This document shows, piece by piece, positions 7,112 through 14,478 of a stretch of DNA of 15,048 nucleotides. The DNA lies in NCBI GenBank assembly GCA_041685645.1, contig JAWLFI010000052.1, forward strand, positions 1 to 15,048. Direction: 5' to 3'. Origin of the DNA: JAWLFI01 sp041685645 (lineage in GTDB: Bacteria > Bacteroidota > Bacteroidia > Chitinophagales > Saprospiraceae). Position numbers and translations under genes: made by a program. Under the pieces are notes generated by a model. The model was not told where the DNA came from, searched no databases, and saw only the letters and a list, made by a program, of their open reading frames with translations. Positions within the stretch are counted from its first letter, which is position 1; each line of letters starts with the position of its first letter.

Positions 7112-8602
7112 ATGAGGAAACTAACTTTCATTATCACATTTTGGACTCTTACTCTTTCATTTATAACTCAGTCTGAGGCTCAGATGCCCACCGAGATGAT
7201 CCGCTATACTAAACAGGATCTGAGTGGTACGGCGAGAACCTTAGGGGTCTCAAATAGTAATGGTGCCCTGGGTGGCGATTTTGGAGCGATCCATAGCAAC
7301 CCGGCATCACTTGCCATCTATAGAAAATCCGAGTTTATGTTCAGTCCCGGTCTGGCCTTTTACAGAACGAATGCAAATGTCCTGGAAGATCCCAATTCTT
7401 TCTCCCTAAGAGAGTCAAATTCCAATATAGTCGTGGATAATATAGGCTTTGTCATCGCGTCGAACCTCAACAACGACCCCAATAAAACCTTCAATGTAGC
7501 TATTGGGTACAATAGATTGGCCCGGTTTAACAACGCCTACGAATACTCGGGGCTGACCCCCGGATCAATAGGCAATAGATTTACTGAATTAGCCGATGGT
7601 TTTGAGCCCAATGAACTGGATCGATTTTACGAAGGTTTAGCTTATGAAACTTTCGCTATCGGCCTGGAACCGGACGGGCTTTCCTATTTTAGTGATTTTG
7701 AAGATGACGATCCTGTATTTAAAAATGGACAATTTTTGTCCAGTGGTGGCGTGAGTGAATTTAATGTCGCCTTTGCCTCTAACTTTAACAATCAACTCAG
7801 TATTGGTATCAAAATGGGGGTTCCTTTTTTCAATTACGAAGAGGAAATACTCTACACCGAAGTTGATGAAGAAGACATCAGTCCCTTTTTTAACCGGCTC
7901 GAGTTTGACCAATATCTCAATACTACAGGGGTGGGATTTCACACCAATATCGGGATTGTTTATTCCCCTTCATTCCCCTTTAGACTTGGCTTTACTTTAC
8001 AAACACCGACCTGGTACAGCATGAATGACGATTTCGATAGCAGAATGCTGTATGATTACGTAGACGATCCCGATATTTTTCCGGCCGCGCCACCTCAGGA
8101 GGCATTGTCTCCTGATGGCCGATTTAGTTACAATGTAACCACACCCTGGGTCATTCGGGGTCAAGCCGGCTATTTACTGGGCAAAAATGGATTTGTATCT
8201 GCTCAATTGGAGTATCTGGACTACAGCAATTCCAGTTTCCGATATGATAATGAGTTTGCTCAGGCTGAAAGAGACATTAATCGAGGGGTTCGAGACCAAC
8301 TGAATAGTGCCATCAATTTTAGCATGGGCGGAGAATTAGCACTGGATAAATTTAGAGCGCGCCTGGGCACGAGTTTACGTCAAAACCCAACCGCAGAAAC
8401 CTCGAGTTACGACCCGGGTTTTTCCCTTGGGGTAGGATTCAGAGATGACAATTTCTTCATGGACATGGCCTACCGCTGGCAGAGAAATGATTTTCTCACA
8501 CAACCCTATCAACGACAGGACCCCACTGCCAGTGTCACCAATGCCGATGTTTCCGGAAATTCCCAACAAGTGCTGCTCACCTTTGGCTTCAAGTTGAACT
8601 AG
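7112..8602 (+). CDS. OmpP1/FadL-type outer-membrane transport protein
   Basis: The 496-residue protein is predicted to be an outer-membrane beta-barrel that passes hydrophobic compounds, as long-chain fatty acid and hydrocarbon porins of the FadL/TodX family do. Residues 1-24 form a signal peptide ending SEAQ. The conserved N-terminal hatch region follows at about 38-72: SGTARTLGVSNSNGALGG, then FGAIHSNPASLAIY, with the family's NPA motif at 63-65. The rest alternates short amphipathic strands with Asp/Asn-rich loops. The chain ends in an outer-membrane beta-signal-like strand (QQVLLTFGFKLN). Length is normal for the family. The substrate cannot be told from sequence. It lies 58 nt after the Arg/Ser-rich protein gene, beyond a terminator; a functional link is possible but unproven. 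Confidence 0.88.
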   Translation: MRKLTFIITFWTLTLSFITQSEAQMPTEMIRYTKQDLSGTARTLGVSNSNGALGGDFGAIHSNPASLAIYRKSEFMFSPGLAFYRTNANVLEDPNSFSLRESNSNIVVDNIGFVIASNLNNDPNKTFNVAIGYNRLARFNNAYEYSGLTPGSIGNRFTELADGFEPNELDRFYEGLAYETFAIGLEPDGLSYFSDFEDDDPVFKNGQFLSSGGVSEFNVAFASNFNNQLSIGIKMGVPFFNYEEEILYTEVDEEDISPFFNRLEFDQYLNTTGVGFHTNIGIVYSPSFPFRLGFTLQTPTWYSMNDDFDSRMLYDYVDDPDIFPAAPPQEALSPDGRFSYNVTTPWVIRGQAGYLLGKNGFVSAQLEYLDYSNSSFRYDNEFAQAERDINRGVRDQLNSAINFSMGGELALDKFRARLGTSLRQNPTAETSSYDPGFSLGVGFRDDNFFMDMAYRWQRNDFLTQPYQRQDPTASVTNADVSGNSQQVLLTFGFKLN

Positions 8603-8871
8603 TAAGCCAACGGACGATTGTATAGGATGTAAATGGTCTCTAACTCAGAACTTTCCCATTGGACTTTGCCGAAAACAAACGCCATCACTGAGTATGCCTT
8701 TCCATTCTGGAAGGGCATTTTCGCCGGCCGGCTTAATCTTCCACCGTTACTTTCTAATGGATTCTGCCTTGAGTGAATACCCAATCGAGAGCATCCAAAC
8801 AGTGACACAGAGCCTAAATCTCCAAATGAGACAGGTGGCCATCTGACTAGAAAAATAGGAGCCTTAGACAT
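8599..8871 (-). other. Doubtful 90-codon ORF, possibly repeat-derived
   Basis: A minus-strand frame from ATG 8871 overlaps the last 4 bases of the FadL-like gene. Its product (MSKAPIFLVRWPPVSFGDLG at the start) has no domain, signal peptide or membrane segment I recognise. No promoter is visible upstream. Part of it (8726-8737) shares a 12-mer, GGCCGGCTTAAT, in inverted orientation with the GC-rich island at 12594-12605, which hints at repeat origin. It may be a gene fragment, an interspersed repeat or a real small gene. Confidence 0.25.
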
Positions 8872-8980
8872 TCGACTAGTGTCATTATTCCGCAGATTAG
8901 TCTTTCTCCGAGGTTTTAGTGATAGCCTTATGTCTTTTGATTTTGTTTTTGTATATTTCTAGCTCATAAATACGACATCC
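8872..8980. other. Leader region upstream of the tyrosine-catabolism genes
   Basis: This is the second part of a 378-nt gap between the FadL-like gene and hmgA; the first part is taken by the doubtful ORF. It is T-rich and has a near-consensus -7 element (TATATTTC, about 8955-8962). No TTG lies at the right distance upstream, so I do not claim a promoter. No riboswitch or inverted-repeat operator was recognised. Confidence 0.3.
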
Positions 8981-10132
8981 ATGCACTATCATAGTTTGGG
9001 GAACATCCCCCACAAAAGACACACGCAGTTCAGAAAGCCAGATGGCAGTCTTTATCACGAACAGCTGTTTTCAACGGAGGGATTTAGCAGTTCGGCATCT
9101 TTGCTCTATCACTGTAACCCGCCCACTCAGATTCTACAAGTAGAAGATCCGATCTCATTAGAGCCAAAGTTATTTCACGACAGGCAACTCAAACATCGGT
9201 GCTTGTCGGGCTTTGACATTCAGCCGGAAGAAGATGTGCTGGATAGTCGAAAACCCATTTTGGTCAATGATGATTGTCACATTAGTTTAGCCGCACCCAA
9301 AACCTCCATGACGGATTACTTTTTCAAGAATGCCGATGCGGATGAGGTCATATTTATCCACAAAGGAGATGGTGTATTGCGAACATTTTACGGCAATATT
9401 GACTTCAAATACGGGGATTATTTAGTGATTCCCCGCGGCACCATTTATCAGTTGCAATTCAATGATGAGAACAATCGATTACTCATCGTTGAATCCTTCA
9501 GCCCGGTGACCACACCAAAACGATATAGAAATGAATACGGGCAACTTCTGGAGCATTCTCCCTTCTGCGAAAGAGACATTCGCAAGCCCAATTTACTGGA
9601 GACCTATGACGAGCAAGGTCAATTCCGCGTGAAGATAAAAAAGCAGCAGTTACTTTACCAATACGATTATAAAAACCACCCTTTTGACGTCGTTGGTTGG
9701 GATGGTTATGTATTTCCCTATGCCTTTTCAATTCACGACTTCGAACCCATCACGGGAAGAATTCACCAACCGCCGCCCGTTCACCAAACTTTTGAAGCGA
9801 GGAATTTTGTCATTTGCAGCTTTGTGCCCCGACTGTACGATTATCATCCGGAAAGCATTCCCGCTCCGTACAATCATTCGAACATTGACAGCGATGAAGT
9901 ATTGTATTATGTAGATGGCGACTTTATGAGCCGAAAGCATGTGGATCAGGGAATGATTACCTTACACCCCGGTGGAATCCCACACGGACCGCATCCCGGT
10001 ACAGTAGAAAAGTCTATTGGAAAAAAGGAAACCAAAGAATTAGCCGTTATGGTAGATACATTCCGCCCATTGCTCATGACGCAGTATGCGGCAGATGTAG
10101 AATTAGCAGATTATTATAAATCCTGGATCTAA
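8981..10132 (+). CDS. hmgA: Homogentisate 1,2-dioxygenase
   Basis: The 383-residue cytoplasmic non-haem Fe(II) enzyme opens the aromatic ring of homogentisate to give 4-maleylacetoacetate in tyrosine and phenylalanine degradation. It shows the cupin-like fold of the family: an N-terminal beta region with YGDYLVIPRGTIYQL near 144-158, then the C-terminal metal-binding segment. Probable iron ligands are H299 and E306 (PYNHSNIDSDEV) and H335 (GGIPHGPHPG). The His-to-Glu spacing is seven, against six (H335/E341) as I recall for the human enzyme. It is shorter than the roughly 440-residue animal/proteobacterial type and matches the shorter bacterial form. The downstream hpd gene, 11 nt away, makes its substrate, which supports the call and suggests an operon. 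Confidence 0.93.
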   Translation: MHYHSLGNIPHKRHTQFRKPDGSLYHEQLFSTEGFSSSASLLYHCNPPTQILQVEDPISLEPKLFHDRQLKHRCLSGFDIQPEEDVLDSRKPILVNDDCHISLAAPKTSMTDYFFKNADADEVIFIHKGDGVLRTFYGNIDFKYGDYLVIPRGTIYQLQFNDENNRLLIVESFSPVTTPKRYRNEYGQLLEHSPFCERDIRKPNLLETYDEQGQFRVKIKKQQLLYQYDYKNHPFDVVGWDGYVFPYAFSIHDFEPITGRIHQPPPVHQTFEARNFVICSFVPRLYDYHPESIPAPYNHSNIDSDEVLYYVDGDFMSRKHVDQGMITLHPGGIPHGPHPGTVEKSIGKKETKELAVMVDTFRPLLMTQYAADVELADYYKSWI

Positions 10133-10143
10133 AATATAAGATA

Positions 10144-11268
10144 ATGGAAACGACAACAAAGAAACAAACAGCTACTCATCAGGACACCTTTCCTATATTG
10201 GGTACTGATTATATTGAATTTTACGTGGGGAATGCCAAGCAGTCCGCCATGTATTACCAAGCCGCTTTCGGCTATGAACTCGTAGCCTACAGAGGGCCCG
10301 AAACGGGAGTAAAAGACCGGGTGAGTTATCTTTTGCAACAAGGAAAAATACGCTTGATGCTCACCGCTGCACTCAGTCCGGAGCACGAAATAGCTCAGCA
10401 CGTGAAATTGCACGGCGATGGTGTCAAAGTATTAGCCCTGTGGGTGGAAGATGCCAAAGATGCTTATGAAAAAGCGGTTGAACGCGGTGCAGAGCCGGCT
10501 TTTGAACCCTATACTCAGGAAGATGAGGACGGTAAAATCGTCATGGCCGGTATCAAAACCTACGGAGAAACCATTCACAATCTCGTGGAGCGCAAAGACT
10601 ATAAAGGAGTCTTCATGCCGGGCTTTATTGCAAAAAGCAGCGAGCGAGAGGTGACATCTATAGGACTAAAGCACGTGGATCACTGCGTCGGCAATGTAGA
10701 GTTGGGGGGCATGAACAAGTGGGTCAAATTCTATCAGGATGTGCTGGGATTCAAACTTCTCATCACTTTTGACGATAAAGATATTTCAACAAAATATACC
10801 GCCCTGATGTCAAAGGTAGTTGCCAACGGCAATGGCTATATCAAATTCCCAATTAATGAGCCGGCCAAGGGATTGAAAAAATCTCAAATTGAGGAGTTTT
10901 TGGACTTTTACAAAACGGCCGGAGTTCAACATATTGCGGTAGCTACCGATGATATTTTGACCACCGTCGGTCAACTGCGTGAAAACGGAGTCGACTTCTT
11001 AGAAGTGCCGGAAACCTATTACGATGACCTCCTGGATAGAGTCGGAAAGATCGACGAAAAAATCGAAGATCTCAAAAAACTCAATATCCTGGTGGATAGA
11101 GATAATGAAGGATATTTATTACAAATCTTCACAAAACCCGTTCAGGATCGTCCCACCCTCTTTTTTGAGATCATTCAACGAAAAGGTGCGCAGTCTTTTG
11201 GTAAAGGGAACTTCAAAGCGCTATTCGAGGCGATTGAAAGAGAGCAGGAGATTAGAGGGACGCTGTAA
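10144..11268 (+). CDS. hpd: 4-hydroxyphenylpyruvate dioxygenase
   Basis: The 374-residue Fe(II) enzyme converts 4-hydroxyphenylpyruvate and O2 to homogentisate and CO2. It has two tandem vicinal-oxygen-chelate (glyoxalase-fold) domains. The N-terminal one (about 18-150) is structural. The C-terminal one (about 172-350) carries the iron ligands H180 (KHVDHCVGNVELGG), H263 (GVQHIAVATDD) and E342 (LFFEIIQRKG). The conserved C-terminal helix with FGKGNFKALFEAIEREQ closes the active site. Length is typical. The ATG at 10144 follows the hmgA stop by 11 nt, so the two are probably co-transcribed, with the pathway order reversed. A strong terminator follows. Fumarylacetoacetase and maleylacetoacetate isomerase genes are not in the window. 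Confidence 0.97.
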   Translation: METTTKKQTATHQDTFPILGTDYIEFYVGNAKQSAMYYQAAFGYELVAYRGPETGVKDRVSYLLQQGKIRLMLTAALSPEHEIAQHVKLHGDGVKVLALWVEDAKDAYEKAVERGAEPAFEPYTQEDEDGKIVMAGIKTYGETIHNLVERKDYKGVFMPGFIAKSSEREVTSIGLKHVDHCVGNVELGGMNKWVKFYQDVLGFKLLITFDDKDISTKYTALMSKVVANGNGYIKFPINEPAKGLKKSQIEEFLDFYKTAGVQHIAVATDDILTTVGQLRENGVDFLEVPETYYDDLLDRVGKIDEKIEDLKKLNILVDRDNEGYLLQIFTKPVQDRPTLFFEIIQRKGAQSFGKGNFKALFEAIEREQEIRGTL

Positions 11269-11282
11269 ACAGTACCCGGTAA

Positions 11283-11330
11283 GCAATAAAAAAGCCATGA
11301 ATCGTGATGATTCATGGCTTTTTTTATTGC
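11283..11330. terminator. Bidirectional intrinsic terminator between hpd and ferritin
   Basis: AAAAAAGCCATGAATC pairs with GATTCATGGCTTTTTT around a 5-nt loop (11304-11308). The stem extends outward through GCAAT/ATTGC with one bulged T. A-run and T-run flank the stem, so it can serve both convergent genes. Its design closely parallels the hairpin at 3533-3576. Confidence 0.9.
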
Positions 11331-11339
11331 CCTTTGCGC

Positions 11340-11861
11340 TTAGGCCGGGTCGTGCTCTCCGGCCGCCTTTTCCTTATTGATCGCTTGAATTTCTTTGTCG
11401 ATATAATAGAGGGATAATGGCCCATCCCCTATGAGTTTGATTCGATCGAGAATGGTTCGCATCAGATTTTCTTCTTCGCGCTGCTCTTCCACATACCACT
11501 GCAAAAAGTTCATCGTAGAAAAATCGTCTTCTTTATAAGCCAATTCGACTAAACTATTGATGGCAGTCGTCACTTCCTTTTCGTGTTCATAGACCTGAGC
11601 AAACATCTTTTGAACACTTTTGAACTCCAAGGGAGGCTGCTTGATTTCAGGAGCAATGGCATGTCCATCTACCTCTGAAATATAATGGAAAATTTTCAGC
11701 ATATGCATGCGCTCTTCTGCACTTTGTTCATGCATAAATTTACTCGAGCCTTCCATCGATTCTTTGTCGCACCAACTGGCCATCGCAAGGTACAACTGAG
11801 AAGCATAGGCTTCGAGTTCTATTTGCTTATTGAGCGCTTTTATCATTGTTTCTGAAACCAT
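11340..11861 (-). CDS. ftnA: Non-haem ferritin
   Basis: The protein has 173 residues and forms a 24-subunit iron-storage shell in the cytoplasm, oxidising Fe(II) and storing Fe(III). It aligns without gaps to the start of E. coli FtnA, which fixes the ATG. Ferroxidase residues appear at the same numbers: E17, E50, H53, E94, Q127 and E130 (in LELEAYASQLY-like, AEERMHMLK, YEHEKEV and QWYVEEQREEE contexts). The FLQWYVEEQ helix and the LYYIDKE segment near the C-terminus are FtnA hallmarks. No haem-ligand Met of bacterioferritin type is evident. It is convergent with hpd and followed on the same strand, upstream, by the phosphatase gene 122 nt away, so an operon is uncertain. No Fur-like box was recognised. 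Confidence 0.96.
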   Translation of the reverse strand: MVSETMIKALNKQIELEAYASQLYLAMASWCDKESMEGSSKFMHEQSAEERMHMLKIFHYISEVDGHAIAPEIKQPPLEFKSVQKMFAQVYEHEKEVTTAINSLVELAYKEDDFSTMNFLQWYVEEQREEENLMRTILDRIKLIGDGPLSLYYIDKEIQAINKEKAAGEHDPA

Positions 11862-11983
11862 AATTTTTTTGCTTTTATTTTAATCATTGATTGTTAGGGT
11901 ATAAACAGCCTGCAAGTCTGAAGTGTTTCGACTCCCTTCCATTTAAGGTAGTTTAGCATGAGAATAAATAAACATAAGTGTAT

Positions 11984-12442
11984 TTATGTATTTTTCTCTG
12001 TCTGCTCATCTATCCAATGATCGACTGCTGTATGCACCAATTGAAACACATGTTCAAAACCACCTTCTAAATAGGGGTCCGGCACTCGGCTCACCTTCGG
12101 GTCCGGATGAAAGTCGGTGAGTCGCTGCAGATGAGCCTTTGCATCTCCGGGAGCGATCGACAGCGCATTTTTATAATTGGAGTCATCCATCACCAGAATC
12201 CAATCATATTCGTAAAAGTCATCTTCTTCCAATTGACGGGCGCGCAGATCTGAAATATCAATATCACCGGCAGATGCGACAGCGGCAGCTCTGGAATCCG
12301 GGGCTTCTCCAACATGCCAGTGTCCGGTGCCTGCGGAATCCACCTCCCAGTCCAGGCCCTTTTCTTTGATTCTATTTCGCAGGATTCCGTGCGCCATGGG
12401 CGAGCGACAAATATTGCCGAGACAAACCATCAGTACTTTCAT
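11984..12442 (-). CDS. Low-molecular-weight protein tyrosine phosphatase
   Basis: The 152-residue cytoplasmic protein removes phosphate from phosphotyrosine through a Cys-phosphate intermediate. The P-loop CLGNICRS near the N-terminus gives nucleophile C7 and R13. S14 follows, as the family requires. The general acid is D122 in VPDPYLEGG. DSAGTGHWHVGEAPDSRA is a typical family segment that shapes the active-site entrance. Length is normal. In bacteria such enzymes often counter tyrosine kinases of capsule or exopolysaccharide export, but no such genes lie nearby, so the substrate is open. The ATG at 12442 begins directly at the first strand (MKVLMVCLGN), so no earlier start is plausible. Confidence 0.95.
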   Translation of the reverse strand: MKVLMVCLGNICRSPMAHGILRNRIKEKGLDWEVDSAGTGHWHVGEAPDSRAAAVASAGDIDISDLRARQLEEDDFYEYDWILVMDDSNYKNALSIAPGDAKAHLQRLTDFHPDPKVSRVPDPYLEGGFEHVFQLVHTAVDHWIDEQTEKNT

Positions 12443-12649
12443 AATCCGTTCATTTTAACCTGATACGATAGATGAACGAAGATAAAAGAAAGATGTGTAT
12501 TTATTGTTTTGAATGAAAGTGAAAGGATCTGATCATTTTTCTATTATATATTTTTTAGGGCGTATCCCTTCGGCCGCATCTTCGCCGCCCGGCATTAAGC
12601 CGGCCTCTGCTCAGGAATTGGCCTCAGGGTCGGGCCCCTCCGGAGTTCC

Positions 12650-12678
12650 GTCCCGCTCGTCCGGCGGACGAGCGGGAC
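12650..12678. repeat. Perfect 13-bp inverted repeat (hairpin 1 of the GC-rich island)
   Basis: GTCCCGCTCGTCC (12650-12662) pairs with GGACGAGCGGGAC (12666-12678) around loop GGC. It has no T-run afterwards, so it is not a normal intrinsic terminator. Confidence 0.9.
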
Positions 12679-12706
12679 CCACGGCTCGTTAATCAACGAG
12701 CCGTGG
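12679..12706. repeat. Perfect 12-bp inverted repeat (hairpin 2 of the GC-rich island)
   Basis: CCACGGCTCGTT (12679-12690) pairs with AACGAGCCGTGG (12695-12706) around loop AATC. It directly abuts hairpin 1. With one bulged C it can extend outward by borrowing the end of hairpin 1 (GGAC, 12675-12678, with GTCC, 12706-12709), so the two stems compete slightly. Confidence 0.9.
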
Positions 12707-13085
12707 TCCTCCGTACCCCTTACGCGCTACCGCCCGCGACGTGGAAGTACAGGCCTGAAGGCCGGTAATATTATTACATCGGCCTTGCGCGCGTGCCCCG
12801 TGAGGGGGATGGAGGGGCCGGCCCATAAGATTTATCTCCAAAAATGTAGGCGACTATGCAGGCGAAATGGTGGCTATACCCTGATTTCCGTTGTCCCGGG
12901 GCCGGCGATGCAGCCGCGCTCTGGCATTGTTTTCCATCGCCTATGAGCAAATATCATGTACATTTGTTGTATAGAACAGCAAAGCGGCTGCACCGAGCGA
13001 ATAGCGAGCCCGGAGGCACCCGACCCCGAATCCGCCGGCAGGCGGAGGAGGGGGCACGGCCAAAAAACAAATAAAAAAGTGATAA

Positions 13086-13118
13086 TTTGTTGGCATGTGA
13101 GGGGAAGCCGTATCTTTG
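13086..13118 (+). promoter_or_regulatory. Bacteroidota-type promoter for trkA
   Basis: TATCTTTG (13111-13118) matches the -7 consensus TAnnTTTG exactly. Upstream are TTTG (13086-13089, 21-nt spacer) and TTG (13090-13092, 18-nt spacer), either of which can serve as the -33 element. Transcription would start about 10 nt before the trkA ATG at 13135. The promoter begins just past the GC-rich island. Confidence 0.75.
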
Positions 13119-13134
13119 ATTTATAAAAGGTATT

Positions 13135-14475
13135 ATGAAGATCATCATTGCAGGGGCGGGGGATATTGGGTTTCACTTAGCGCAGTTGCTGAGTAATGAG
13201 AAGCAGGATATTACACTGGTGGACAATAATAAAGAGGTTCTGAGTTTTGTGGGGCAAAAGTTGGATGTGCTGACGATTCTCGGGGATGCTTCCTCTCTAA
13301 AAGTGCTGCGAGAAGCGCAGGTGCAGAAGGCAGAACTTTTCATCAGTGTGACGACCTCGGAGAAAACCAATTTGATGAGTTGTATTCTGGCGAAGAAGTA
13401 TGGAGCGAAGCAAACGATAGCTCGTGTCAATCAGGCAGAATATCTAGAAGAGACCTTGAGCGCAGATTTCAAGGAAATGGGGGTGGATGCTCTGTTTTCG
13501 CCGCGATTATTGGCAGCGCAGGAGATTCAGCGACTGATTGAGCACCCGTATTTTACTGATGTATTTGACTTTGAGGATGGCTTATTTTCACTTTGCGGGC
13601 TATATGTGGATTCCGACTGTCCAGTAAGGGAACAGACGATAGCGCAAATCGCCCAGGAGAACAAGGGGCTTGCCTTTCGGCCGATTGCGATTCTGCGCGG
13701 CAATGACACCATTATTCCCAGGGGACCGACGCGCATTGCCATTGGCGATCAGATGTTTTTTCTAAATCCCAGGGGTAAGGTTCAGGACTTAATTAAGGTA
13801 TTTGGATTGGAACGGCGCCGGATTCGCGATGTCATGATTATTGGGGGACAAGATATAGCCCATTTGACGGCTCAAATGTTGGAGCACAAATATCGGTTAA
13901 AATTGATCGACGAGAGTAAAATGGTCTGCAACCAGCTGGCGGACGATTTATCAGAGACTATGATTCTGCAGGGAGATCCGACCAATTTTGATCTTTTAGA
14001 GGAGGAGAACTTGAGAGAGATGGATTGTTTTATCGCCTTGACCCGGAGTACGGAGGCAAATATCCTTTCCTCGATGATGGCGCGGAATTTGGGAGTAGGG
14101 AAAACGATTTCTCTGGTTGAAAATGCGGCATATATCCGCTTATCTCACAATATCGGCATCGATACGCTGATCAATAAAAAGCTAATTGCAGCAAACCACA
14201 TCTTTCGCTTTGTTCGAAAGGGAAAGGTCGCTGCCATAACGACTTTGTCCGGTGTGAATGCAGAGGTCATCGAGTATATCATAGAGAAAAAGAGCGATCT
14301 GACGACCAAGGCCATTCACGAGTTGGCATTTCCGGAAGAGGCGCTAATCGGTGGAGTGATTCGCGATGATTCGGCTTATATCCCCGGTGGAAATTTCAAA
14401 ATGCAAGTGGGCGATAAAGTCATTATCTTTGCTTTGCCAGACGCGATATCTAAAGTGGAGAAAATCTTCAACTAG
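13135..14475 (+). CDS. trkA: Trk potassium uptake regulatory NAD-binding protein TrkA
   Basis: The 446-residue peripheral membrane protein binds NAD(H) and gates the TrkH K+ channel from the cytoplasmic side. It is a tandem RCK protein with RCK_N and RCK_C domains repeated twice. The first Rossmann motif is intact (GAGDIG, residues 7-12, with LVD ending strand 2 at 28-30). The second, at about 235-242, reads IIGGQDIA, where Gln and Ala replace two of the three glycines of GxGxxG. Nucleotide binding may therefore be weaker there. The tail HELAFPEEALIGGVIRDD and GDKVIIFALP are typical RCK_C segments. Length matches the family (about 450). trkH starts 3 nt after the stop, so both form an operon driven by the promoter at 13086-13118. 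Confidence 0.96.
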   Translation: MKIIIAGAGDIGFHLAQLLSNEKQDITLVDNNKEVLSFVGQKLDVLTILGDASSLKVLREAQVQKAELFISVTTSEKTNLMSCILAKKYGAKQTIARVNQAEYLEETLSADFKEMGVDALFSPRLLAAQEIQRLIEHPYFTDVFDFEDGLFSLCGLYVDSDCPVREQTIAQIAQENKGLAFRPIAILRGNDTIIPRGPTRIAIGDQMFFLNPRGKVQDLIKVFGLERRRIRDVMIIGGQDIAHLTAQMLEHKYRLKLIDESKMVCNQLADDLSETMILQGDPTNFDLLEEENLREMDCFIALTRSTEANILSSMMARNLGVGKTISLVENAAYIRLSHNIGIDTLINKKLIAANHIFRFVRKGKVAAITTLSGVNAEVIEYIIEKKSDLTTKAIHELAFPEEALIGGVIRDDSAYIPGGNFKMQVGDKVIIFALPDAISKVEKIFN

Positions 14476-14478
14476 TCT

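Larger units (their letters stand above)
12557..13062. repeat. GC-rich intergenic island with stacked hairpins
   Basis: About 0.5 kb of very GC-rich, non-coding-looking DNA fills the gap between AT-rich borders. It contains, in order, a perfect 13-bp hairpin (12650-12678, 3-nt loop), an abutting 12-bp hairpin (12679-12706, loop AATC), a small GGCC/GGCC hairpin (12752-12763) and a 6-bp hairpin (13031-13046). Short frames exist on both strands but are poor in normal protein features. The look is that of the interspersed GC-rich repeats found between genes in many Bacteroidota. It could be a non-autonomous mobile repeat, a transcript processing or termination signal, or a structured RNA. No transposase, terminal inverted repeat or target duplication was recognised. 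Confidence 0.6.

Noticed and set aside
12650..12706. The stacked hairpins considered as a CRISPR-like array or plasmid-type origin.
   Set aside because: There are only two unlike stems, no regularly spaced direct repeats, and no adjacent cas, rep or transposase genes.
12856..13074. Short ORFs on both strands in the GC-rich island, e.g. the plus-strand 72-codon frame ending in an Arg/Pro/Gly-rich tail.
   Set aside because: Openness here follows from high GC and few stop codons. The products lack domains or signals, and the DNA has hairpins better explained as a repeat.
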